Under the pieces are notes generated by a model. The model was not told where the DNA came from and did not search any database. It saw only the letters and a program-made list of their open reading frames with translations. Of a stretch of 64,000 bases of DNA, positions 56,801-62,259 are shown piece after piece; within the stretch, counting starts at the first letter, position 1; every line of letters begins with the position of its first letter. Source of the stretch: JALZUU01 sp964441245 (GTDB taxonomy: Bacteria > Bacteroidota > Bacteroidia > Chitinophagales > Saprospiraceae); NCBI GenBank assembly GCA_964441245.1, contig CAYTVR010000001.1, positions 1-64,000 on the forward strand, read 5' to 3'. Made by a program: the position numbers and the translations under genes.

Positions 56801-59800
56801 TTAACTTGAGCGGGCCTCAAGGATTTCTTGCATGTGATTCCAGTGTAAATGTCACTTTGGATCAAATGTGTATGGCGACTATTACGCCTCAGGTTTTATT
56901 ATCAAATGACCTTTTAAATGAGGATTTGTTTGAAGTTGGCATATTTGTAAATGGTGTAAATATTGGAGATCAACTAGGTACAGAACATGTTGGCCAAACA
57001 TTAGAAGTCAGAGTTTTTGATCGTTGTTCTACATCAGGACTGTTCTGCTGGGGAAATGTGAACGTTGAAGATAAATCCCCTCCAGTTTTAACTTGTGATC
57101 CTATAGTAATTTGGTGTAACGAAGATGCCAGTCCTACGAATCCTAATGTTGGATACCCTGGAGTGGAGGAATTCTGTGACTCAAATCCGACACTGGATTT
57201 CATAGATGCCCCAACTGACTTTACTTGTTTACAAAGTGGAATGTATAGTGCTAAAATTGATCGAACATGGACGGTTTGTGATGCGTCGAATAATTGTAGT
57301 ACTTGTGTCCAAGAAATTTTCTTCAGAAGAGTAACGCCAGCAGATGTTACTTTCCCTCCAAATTATGACGGAATAGATAATCCAGCATTTAATTGTAGTG
57401 ATCCTAACTTGTGTACCGATCCTATTGCTAGCTGTACAGGCATTCCATTATTAGATGGTCGACCTATCACCTCAGGTGCTGGGGAATGTGAACTTTCGGT
57501 AGGAGACCCTGTAGATCAAATTATTACCATTGATGCTGGAACCTATAAAATACTACGAACATGGACTGTTTTAAATTGGTGTAATTCTAGTGATTTCATG
57601 CAGCATATTCAAACTATAAAAGTACACGATACGACACCGCCAACAATAACTTGTCCTCAAGACTTTTCAACAGGAACCTCTTCAGAAACTTGTGATGGAG
57701 ATGTATTGTTACCAGTAGCAACGGTTACAGATAATTGTTCTCCTTTGAATTTGGTTTCAATAAAAACAATCTTGGGTACTCAAGAAATTGATGGAAATGG
57801 AGGAGTCGTTAATCTTCCATTAGGAATGCATACGGTGACTTATGAAGCAACAGATGATAGTCATAATACTTCTTCTTGTGAAATGGTTGTAACCGTTGTA
57901 GATGATATTGTTCCAGTAGCGGTCTGTAATCAAAGTACAACGATTGGCTTGACAAATATTGCTCCAACGATTGTCCTTGCAAATACCTTTGACGATGGAA
58001 GCCATGACAACTGCTCAGATCAATTAGTAATGGAAGTTAGAAGGATGAATGCTTTGCATTGTCCTGGTTTTGATGGTACTGATTTTGGACCTTCCATTCC
58101 AGTTTATTGTTGTGACGTAGGTCAAACGATCATGGTTGAGTTTAGAGTGACTGATGAAGCTGGGAATAGCAATACCTGTATGGTTGAAGCATTGGTTCAA
58201 GATAAGCAAAAACCACTGTTGACTTGCCCTGAGAATAGAACAATTGATTGCGATGATGATCTTAGTATCATTGATGGAATTACAGATGATGCATCTGCTG
58301 GTTCTCCTGCTTTCTTTGTGGAGTTAAACGGAGGCGTGGGATTAGATGATACCACATTTGTAGGCTACTATGCCAATGTTTTTGATAACTGTGGTGCGAA
58401 TGTTTACATCAAAGATGAAGGCATCTTAAATAACTGTAATATCTCAGTTGATATCAATGGTAATGCTGCTTCATATAAGCGAATTTACGTGGCAGTAGAC
58501 CCAAGTGGCAATGTAAGATCTTGTACTCAACTGATCGATATAGTCAATCAAAATCCATTTAGCGCAAGCGATGTCACTTTCCCAGATGATATCACCGTTA
58601 ATGGGTGTTTGGGCGAAAGCACTGATCCCGACAATACAGGACGACCTCTTTATGCAGATGTTGGATGTACTATTATTGCAGATACTTTGAAAGATCATGT
58701 GCTAAGCATAGAAGATGGTGTTTGTGCAACTATACTTCGTACTTGGAAAGTAATCGATTTATGTACTTTTGATTCACAAGATTCAGATCTTAATAGTATT
58801 TCAGAAGCATCTGATGATGGTTTTATTCCTGGATTTTATAAGGATTTGCAAATCATAAATGTGATAGATTCAGAAGCGCCAATGATTACGAGTGCATGTA
58901 CAGATGTTGAGTTTGATGGAGGCTTTGCGGGATGTGTTGGCACAGCAACTTTAGTGGCCACCGCTACCGATTGTACTCCCACAAATAATTTAGAATGGTC
59001 TTACCGAATTGATGCGGATAACGATGGCAGTTTTGATATTAATGGAAATACCAATGATGCAAGCGGAAATTATCCAGTAGGCACACACCGAATTGAATGG
59101 ACTGTCGTAGATGCATGTAACAATAAAAATACATGTGAATATTTGTTTACGATACTTGATCGAACCCCTCCACAAATTCAGTGTGTAAATGGTACAACGA
59201 GTGTGTCTACGAACAACCCCGGAGTAATTTGGGCTACAGATTTATTTGTCGCAAGCGGTACTTTTGATCATTGTACAGATGATGCTAATCTTCAGATTTC
59301 ATTTAGTTCAACGGACTTGATGGCAAATAGTGTTTCCTTTGATTGTACAGAACTAGGAGAAAGAGATGTAACGGTTTATGTAACCGATATGGCAGGTCAA
59401 CAAAATTCTTGTAATGTCAAAGTGGATGTACAAGCGAATGGAACAAATGCTTGTAGCACGGTACCTTTGTCTTCTGTTTCAGGAGGTATTTCCAACGAAA
59501 GTGGTCTTGATGTGAAAGAAGTAATGGTAAATGCAGGTTATGGTGATCCAGCTATGACAGGCAATGATGGAGCTTATCTATTCTCTGATCTACCGATGTA
59601 TAGTAATTATACGATTACACCAGAAAGAAATGATAATCCATTAAATGGAATTTCTACCTACGATTTAATCTTGATCAGTCAACATATTTTAGGCTTGGAA
59701 ATATTAGATTCTCCTTACAAGAGAATTGCGGCAGATATCAATCGTTCTAAAACGATCACCGCTTATGATATGGTAGAATTACGAAAATTAATTCTATTCA

Positions 59801-60708
59801 TTAACACCGAATTTCCTGAAAACACCTCTTGGCGTTTTGTAGATGAAAATTTTATTTTCCCAGATCCAACGAATCCGTTTGAATCAACATTTCCTGAATT
59901 CTATACAATTAATAACCTAGAATCCAGCATGGAGAATATCAATTTTGTGGCGATCAAGACCGGTGATGTCAATGGTAGCGCCAATACGAATGGCCTACAA
60001 AATGCGGATACTAGAACAGATGGTATTTTGAACTTGATATTGGAAGAACAAACATTAGAAACTGGTGAAGAATATTTGATCGACTTTACAGCAAAAGATT
60101 TTGAGCATTTATTAGGTTATCAGTTTACGATGGCTTTTGACAAAGATCAAATTGAGGTTTTGGATGTTCAACCTGGTGCTTTACCCAGATTATCTAAAGA
60201 AAATTTTGGATTCCAATTTCTAACAGAAGGAATGCTCACCACCAGTTGGGCAGATGGAAAACCAGTGACGATTGCAGATGATGACGTGTTGTTTAGTTTA
60301 AAAGTAAAAGCACTTCAAACAAGTTCCGTAAGCAATTTATTTCAAGTGAATTCTCACTATACCAAAGCGGAAGCTTATACGGATCGAGACGAACGATTTG
60401 ACATTGGCCTACAATTCAAATCAGCAGAAGGTATTATTTCTAATCCTGAATTTGCACTCTTCCAAAATCGACCAAATCCGTTTAAAGGAGAAACCGTCAT
60501 TGGTTTTCATTTACCCGCATCTTGTGCAGCGACCTTGAGTATTTTCGATGTCTCCGGTCGATTGGTACAAGTGATTAATGATGAATATACCGAAGGTTAT
60601 CACGAAGTAATTATTGATCGAACAGAATTGAATACGACCGGTGTCCTTTATTATCAACTGGATACGCCGACGCATACTGCTACGAAAAAAATGACCTTAA
60701 TTGACTAG
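47821..60708 (+). CDS. Giant T9SS-secreted repeat protein with Ig-like, HYR-like, dockerin-like and cohesin-like domains
   Basis: The 4,295-residue protein is probably cell-surface. The signal peptide core (MKFIHYFFLLLNLFAWNALQAQ) begins at M31 (47911); M1 at 47821 gives an unusually long n-region, so the start may be M24, M25 or M31. Then: an N-terminal region of Ig-like beta modules with ICxGDD or VCNGDD openings and paired superrepeats (nt about 49880-51700 and 52560-54340); four Ig-like modules at residues about 2487-2791; HYR-like modules (about 3080-3870, e.g. DTTPPTITCPQDF, VTVVDDIVPVAVC); a dockerin-like domain (about 3935-3995, ISTYDLILISQHILG and DINRSKTITAYDMVELRKL); a cohesin-like domain (about 4071-4165); and a type-A T9SS sorting domain (4211-4295, FQNRPNPFKGETVIGFHLP). 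Adhesion or matrix assembly is inferred. It stands alone with two terminators behind it. Confidence 0.85.
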   Translation: MDVKTFYLQTKKVFLEQMPDHLFMMLKKRKMKFIHYFFLLLNLFAWNALQAQGQTCDGEISISNPYIGESQAQLLIDFDGDVSASNLYDVLLFNGSTFLNFPIFEDVPDGGQIAIDLSMINGGNPGGPFLISLISVASSNNSCMTQNGTLNSNVSITIVEEPEVTASGGDSGTGNEDLICAGENSGIVLNSSVSSIDYVVTDVTFLNVTGEAINSIIGNSDNDPVVVPTPTLSNPDLFGQVIYEITPRITLDPMGTPTIFDGDPITATITIEPTPTISPEPPSPVTICATDITGTGDVSFSLGERTVPSANSFVRYRLNNNTVITDPNTTSAGVTTTQVSALPVNFNGAFGIANITAFTDDITIANPANLLLPVTIQYEFTPQIRGNGALAVCNGTPVTVEYIIQPDPEVNFDYNGTTLIADAQQEVMICDGDDLSLDYTPLGTGFPANTLIQVRYDSYEGDMSNLMLNGGAANAAGTVETFDPTTAASPNISTVALSGDECVTMNLIISSFIDVNMDGDYDLDTDCEGLEYPVAVNIKPTPTLTITETGGTTPIANPLQICEVSSTGSAQVEFDLTSTTLPCDDCVMRYRLIGIPTINDPNVGESYDSDAMGAQVSNSQNAIVNFTSTTPNALYTTTFTDDITIAQSFDLHQPATVTYQFRPIMVCNNVVTCLGDLATVTAVIVPAPKVRFLDANNTAVDLATDGSISRTVCNGDDEELLLRVRTNFTIDVAYDVQSATITPPGSLTNIWTPGTSIPAATAGTNLDVLNPSLITGMSGMVDYTIVPRTTADDCLGEPISFSIIVTEDPDVFVTGSTTENLCSNFAPSFELRSNFVDPSEVLYDVNIISATDVTGALTFDGNPITGTLPIMIPGSIPGDQNRVFNSYYYALISNVFANSTSTTQTIELEVTPSLSTATCGAADPITLTLNIEPLADDIFTSITRNNPFTICSGENSDISISVDDLFLDPTLGSRYTVDVTFTPMAVINANNPGSSDPSFILPAPVTVTFDDNDAANNFTEVVTQTFTNTTGDYASVRYVMTAEIMSPTGTTCSMVIPDPVIPLLFRVAPQPVLTGIPTTICTGETINIESLFEDNMSFMSLSTPSLLPTNISWQVVGGAFPTGITEGSNTTNGTFELTSPAGAASPATPIVLNNTNTSSTTVDFEITSTNQAGCISETIVVSVIVNAMANGNIGPADQMICEDATEFNLLFTATSGAGPYTIRIGNDELGDITFTNFVPDPTNVNSGDNLTFNVADLENAGATIGTPFELRLKRVTDANGCETQSINQDVLLTINEEIDLSGVINSRNICEAGPRNILARQGIEVTGGTTDYTYQWTLLGPGSLDVSDPERPIYDPAGTAAGTTVSLDLMVTDANGICTANKTISLNLLENEIPTDPSPLTVCSENSDVDLTSFNGTVSPNANTVNWYDGDPANGGTIINPATNVDLSTLTNGLWTQVVNGPCAEAIPITLVPSEPNGTITAQQAFSCFDDVNDSFMFDFAYTGTTSDGPFDLMVEVCQGAACTTFPFTNVADLAFITLLDGTHYDLVTTTTTGLTVTLLSVMNPDGCQTTNINNVQTVTIQPEPIVTLGGTSTATVCNGDDAGLSLTNNYTLSENVSYIVTVSGGTNLVLGANPFDSDGGTIMAPAGGATFNIPTPTLVGNVPSGTVTYTITPRTEDGDCDGTPIEVTINVETDPDVFSTGLLIEETLCSGGAPSFELRTNFDPASSVLFDVEIISAGPNVIREPNGGAAIPATPGLIATLNADEFLQAVAPSYFYTLIPDVLTLAPGTTVTESIVYRVTPKKTTAACIGATPIDFTVNILPLASNVLMISQGSGSFCSGESSDITIDVDQFFVSDFGGNHEVEVTIKAVPVTNINNPISTQVSVPAPVTITFNNANANNLTHSISDVFENTYGDFARIDYQLCATVLDENGDAMCQMVINEDSNGDPLIVRVVPNPVLSIDPVTICSGDDLSGLIMITEDPVTNPAATPTITPIAADWEVIGGYPTGITGTAGVTGTTPDISTGFGLGISEVLTNTTNAPITVFYRFTPSNSRPCTGEPVIANVTVEPRPAGNLTLINATACDGEAFQVQFNATAGTGPFTVRLAENSSGAYVLLSDFLTVNDGDILTINQADLGVSASGTFNIRLNRLFDANSCDSQFIGNPSLPVTINDNPVVDILAANRSVCQDGTSPVNIAVTGGSGNFSYAWSPSNLFVDATATPPSTFDATELAAGNYPITVMVSDDDSGCTDMEEINVIVEPTPQVNIIASSNNLCAGEDLTLTFDDIADSGLSFRIIATATDGAGTITPLNLTNVLDNNTITVTEGVDFMGSLNITNITVAFENPPLNCGLAIADINVNVISAPSIDFTYNTPSANLGITCSATAMDIVFGTDAPGVEGVDFVYVVDRVTHETGANINPPGGVAGYGPLTGGVLINGMDNIVNSGITESLVNTTGAPVRVSYRVFTRILGSGCEGNFQFINAIIESEPVVTLDAVGPLCVTDAAVNLTASPVGGTFAGPGVTGSMFDPATAGIGTHTITYTYIDAATSCSGTAEIMIAIGPDITFASVGPFCISAAAINLTATPTGGIFSGSGITDANLGTFDPSTAGAGTHPIDYTYTDPVSNCVGTAQIMIVVNPLPIVTLDPAGPLCTNENEVTLVATPSGGTFSGTGITDVDLGTFDPAIAGVGSWNIFYTFTDANACTNGDDITIVVNEATTVSLTAAGPFCVDDPSINLTATPTGGMFSGSGITSPTLGSFDPMTAGVGTHAISYSLTNTNGCVDVTMTDIFVGSCIEPSITNDDQNDPSILDPCTCIGNGMFSEDVLIISDPGEIWTITSTDLIDPVTMLPFTVGTILSETAVSSGRYTITGYHLDGAGYSLTAESVSHPGIPLTITNTCFYPDPVMDGLTAYCINDDPVTVSGNAGGIDGTGLFRLDGLALTTTEVPANSGTWQATFDPSTLGSNPHALSFTFDAGGVDAIANDLVACATTVTQDFNLSGPQGFLACDSSVNVTLDQMCMATITPQVLLSNDLLNEDLFEVGIFVNGVNIGDQLGTEHVGQTLEVRVFDRCSTSGLFCWGNVNVEDKSPPVLTCDPIVIWCNEDASPTNPNVGYPGVEEFCDSNPTLDFIDAPTDFTCLQSGMYSAKIDRTWTVCDASNNCSTCVQEIFFRRVTPADVTFPPNYDGIDNPAFNCSDPNLCTDPIASCTGIPLLDGRPITSGAGECELSVGDPVDQIITIDAGTYKILRTWTVLNWCNSSDFMQHIQTIKVHDTTPPTITCPQDFSTGTSSETCDGDVLLPVATVTDNCSPLNLVSIKTILGTQEIDGNGGVVNLPLGMHTVTYEATDDSHNTSSCEMVVTVVDDIVPVAVCNQSTTIGLTNIAPTIVLANTFDDGSHDNCSDQLVMEVRRMNALHCPGFDGTDFGPSIPVYCCDVGQTIMVEFRVTDEAGNSNTCMVEALVQDKQKPLLTCPENRTIDCDDDLSIIDGITDDASAGSPAFFVELNGGVGLDDTTFVGYYANVFDNCGANVYIKDEGILNNCNISVDINGNAASYKRIYVAVDPSGNVRSCTQLIDIVNQNPFSASDVTFPDDITVNGCLGESTDPDNTGRPLYADVGCTIIADTLKDHVLSIEDGVCATILRTWKVIDLCTFDSQDSDLNSISEASDDGFIPGFYKDLQIINVIDSEAPMITSACTDVEFDGGFAGCVGTATLVATATDCTPTNNLEWSYRIDADNDGSFDINGNTNDASGNYPVGTHRIEWTVVDACNNKNTCEYLFTILDRTPPQIQCVNGTTSVSTNNPGVIWATDLFVASGTFDHCTDDANLQISFSSTDLMANSVSFDCTELGERDVTVYVTDMAGQQNSCNVKVDVQANGTNACSTVPLSSVSGGISNESGLDVKEVMVNAGYGDPAMTGNDGAYLFSDLPMYSNYTITPERNDNPLNGISTYDLILISQHILGLEILDSPYKRIAADINRSKTITAYDMVELRKLILFINTEFPENTSWRFVDENFIFPDPTNPFESTFPEFYTINNLESSMENINFVAIKTGDVNGSANTNGLQNADTRTDGILNLILEEQTLETGEEYLIDFTAKDFEHLLGYQFTMAFDKDQIEVLDVQPGALPRLSKENFGFQFLTEGMLTTSWADGKPVTIADDDVLFSLKVKALQTSSVSNLFQVNSHYTKAEAYTDRDERFDIGLQFKSAEGIISNPEFALFQNRPNPFKGETVIGFHLPASCAATLSIFDVSGRLVQVINDEYTEGYHEVIIDRTELNTTGVLYYQLDTPTHTATKKMTLID
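48631..49900 (+). repeat. Two-unit internal duplication in the giant protein
   Basis: Two blocks offset by about 0.82 kb share ordered landmarks: ICATDITGTGDVSFSLGE versus ICEVSSTGSAQVEFDL; RYRLNNNTVITDPN versus RYRLIGIPTINDPN; FTDDITIANPANLLLPVTIQYEF versus FTDDITIAQSFDLHQPATVTYQF. The second unit is cysteine-richer. Confidence 0.75.
49880..54340 (+). repeat. Two-copy superrepeat of about 600 residues
   Basis: Copy A (about 49880-51700) and copy B (about 52560-54340) share the same order of landmarks at a nearly constant offset of 2.65 kb: VCNGDDEELLL/VCNGDDAGLSL, DPDVFVTG/DPDVFSTG, PSFELRSNF/PSFELRTNF, CSGENSDISI/CSGESSDITI, PAPVTVTF/PAPVTITF, ICTGETINI/ICSGDDLSG, and GAGPYTIRI/GTGPFTVRL. 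The intervening about 850 bp contains a different module. Confidence 0.8.
55279..56193 (+). repeat. Four tandem Ig-like modules of about 76 residues
   Basis: Modules start near residues 2487, 2560, 2637 and 2714. Each contains a GPLC or GPFC opening, a GGxFxGxG strand turn, and FDPxxAGxGxxxIxY. The second and fourth share a 47-bp stretch (55555-55601 and 56020-56066) with one mismatch, indicating recent duplication or gene conversion. Confidence 0.85.
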
Positions 60709-60730
60709 TAAAAAATAGGTGTCAATATAA

Positions 60731-60760
60731 GTCGAGGAGGCTTCGTCTCCTCGCTTTTTT
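60731..60760 (+). terminator. Terminator 1 after the giant gene
   Basis: CGAGGAG (60733-60739) pairs with CTCCTCG (60747-60753), loop 7 nt (GCTTCGT), followed by C and a T-run. It is 25 nt after the stop codon. Confidence 0.85.
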
Positions 60761-60884
60761 GAGCCTTTTAAAATATGAGTAGTGCTAAAGTTTTAAGCTC
60801 TACTAAAGATGCTGTTCTGGGACTTATTTTTCTGAAATCAGTTCCTTGGATATTCGCCTTCCTCGAGAGAGGAAGGCTTTTTTT
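60761..60884 (+). other. Second terminator with possible small RNA between the two hairpins
   Basis: Terminator 2 is a perfect 9-bp stem GCCTTCCTC (60856-60864) / GAGGAAGGC (60869-60877), loop GAGA, and T7. The intervening about 95 bp (60761-60855) has no credible protein. It could be a backup terminator or the end of a small RNA; no promoter was identified. Confidence 0.5.
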
Positions 60885-60898
60885 ATTGATGGATCAAG

Positions 60899-61828
60899 TT
60901 AATTTTTCTTTTGGTATTCTATCAAAACACCATCTCCTAAAATTCTTTCTTTTTTTAATTGAAACCCATTTTTAGTCATGACAGACTTGATCTTCTTTTC
61001 TCGCATTCTCTGTGAACATCCTTTTAAATTTTTCTCATTTCGTGGATATTCTAATATAAATAATTGACCATCTTCTTTTAGCGTATTTTTAATAGAAGAC
61101 AACATTTTTTTCATTTTTGAAAAATGATGAAGGCTGTTTCTAATGATAATCTTATCTACTTTTTCAGGAATGTTGATTGACTTTGTGCTGCCTTCAATTA
61201 CATGAAAATTTTTAAAGTCAATATTGAGTTGACTGTTTTTGTTTTTAAATTCTACATATTCCAATACCACATTATCGATGTCATTTGCATAAATGATCAA
61301 ATCTTTATTTAGCATAGCTAAAACATAACTAAAGGTAGCTTTCCTTGCGCCTATTTCTGCAATGACATCATTTGGTTGAATATTATAAAAACTAAGTTCA
61401 TCGAAAATTTCTTGATTAGGAAGAATTTTAAAAGGATACTCATGATTCAAAATTTCTATCATAATCAAATCGACCAATTCCCAATTTTGTAGAATACAGA
61501 CAAAATCATACTCCGTAAGATTAAAGGGAAGTTTAGATTCTGGATAGCTCAATTGGACTGCTCTTGCGACAAGATCAAAAGGCAATTGCTCAATTAAATA
61601 AGCATGTTGAATTCGAGAAATAATCCTATTGAGAATTTCTTTATCAGGTTCATATCCTTTCCATTTTTCTATAGTTGTTTTTAGTCTCTTTAGATTTTTT
61701 TCATCTAGATGTAGTAATTTAGATCGATATTCTGAAAGCCCAATAATCAAATCCTGTTTCCAAGCTAGACTGTCTTGGGAGAATAAAATAGTCGGTAAAA
61801 AAATCATTAGAAAAACGATGGACTTCAT
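60899..61828 (-). CDS. Exported class I methyltransferase-like protein
   Basis: This 309-residue protein starts with a signal peptide (MKSIVFLMIFLPTILFSQ), then a helical N-terminal region (about 25-150). A class I SAM-methyltransferase Rossmann core follows (about 155-290): motif I is AEIGARKATFSYVLA instead of the usual GxGxG; motif II is IIYANDID; motif IV is VDKIIIRNSLHHFSKMKKM; and motif V is LKEDGQLFILEYPR. The LHHF motif is the expected post-II hydrophobic site. Export by Sec is unusual because SAM is cytoplasmic; either the signal acts as an anchor, the protein has lost activity, or it uses another ligand. It is monocistronic. Confidence 0.7.
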   Translation of the reverse strand: MKSIVFLMIFLPTILFSQDSLAWKQDLIIGLSEYRSKLLHLDEKNLKRLKTTIEKWKGYEPDKEILNRIISRIQHAYLIEQLPFDLVARAVQLSYPESKLPFNLTEYDFVCILQNWELVDLIMIEILNHEYPFKILPNQEIFDELSFYNIQPNDVIAEIGARKATFSYVLAMLNKDLIIYANDIDNVVLEYVEFKNKNSQLNIDFKNFHVIEGSTKSINIPEKVDKIIIRNSLHHFSKMKKMLSSIKNTLKEDGQLFILEYPRNEKNLKGCSQRMREKKIKSVMTKNGFQLKKERILGDGVLIEYQKKN

Positions 61829-62259
61829 TAAGATTGATTCTATTCAAGTGAAAATAAAATGTAATAATAACCGTAAATAAACGAGTACTAAAATGTTTTC
61901 TATAAAAAAATAAATTCCGAGGGAACATTTTTGCAATAACAATCGTTAGGTTATTGGACATCAAAATTTTTGTCATGAAACGACTTTGTTTATATCACTT
62001 CTTTAAAGGGCACCAAAGCCCATTGCTTTGTTTTACTTCACTGCAGAAGTAAGCACAGAGTAGATATTGGAGTCAACCAATAAATTAATTGGTCAACTCT
62101 ATTTCTTTATTTCTGCTTAACATTTCCGGAACTTTTATTTTTTAAAAACGAGTGTTTTTAAATCTTAATCGCATTTTTTTATCATGCAGTTTTGTACTCT
62201 GCTGACTGTAATTTCTGATGGCTTTTACGAAAGCTATTTACTATTTTAAATGAATAAAA
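61829..62259. other. Intergenic region of 431 bp before the EF-G paralogue
   Basis: It separates the minus-strand methyltransferase from the plus-strand EF-G gene. Short repeated phrases are present (CACCAAAGCCCATTG near 62008), but no clear promoter box or strong hairpin is seen. Confidence 0.35.

Noticed and set aside
60775..60975. 66-codon open frame after the giant gene
   Set aside because: It runs through the second terminator and into the 3-prime end of the methyltransferase gene.
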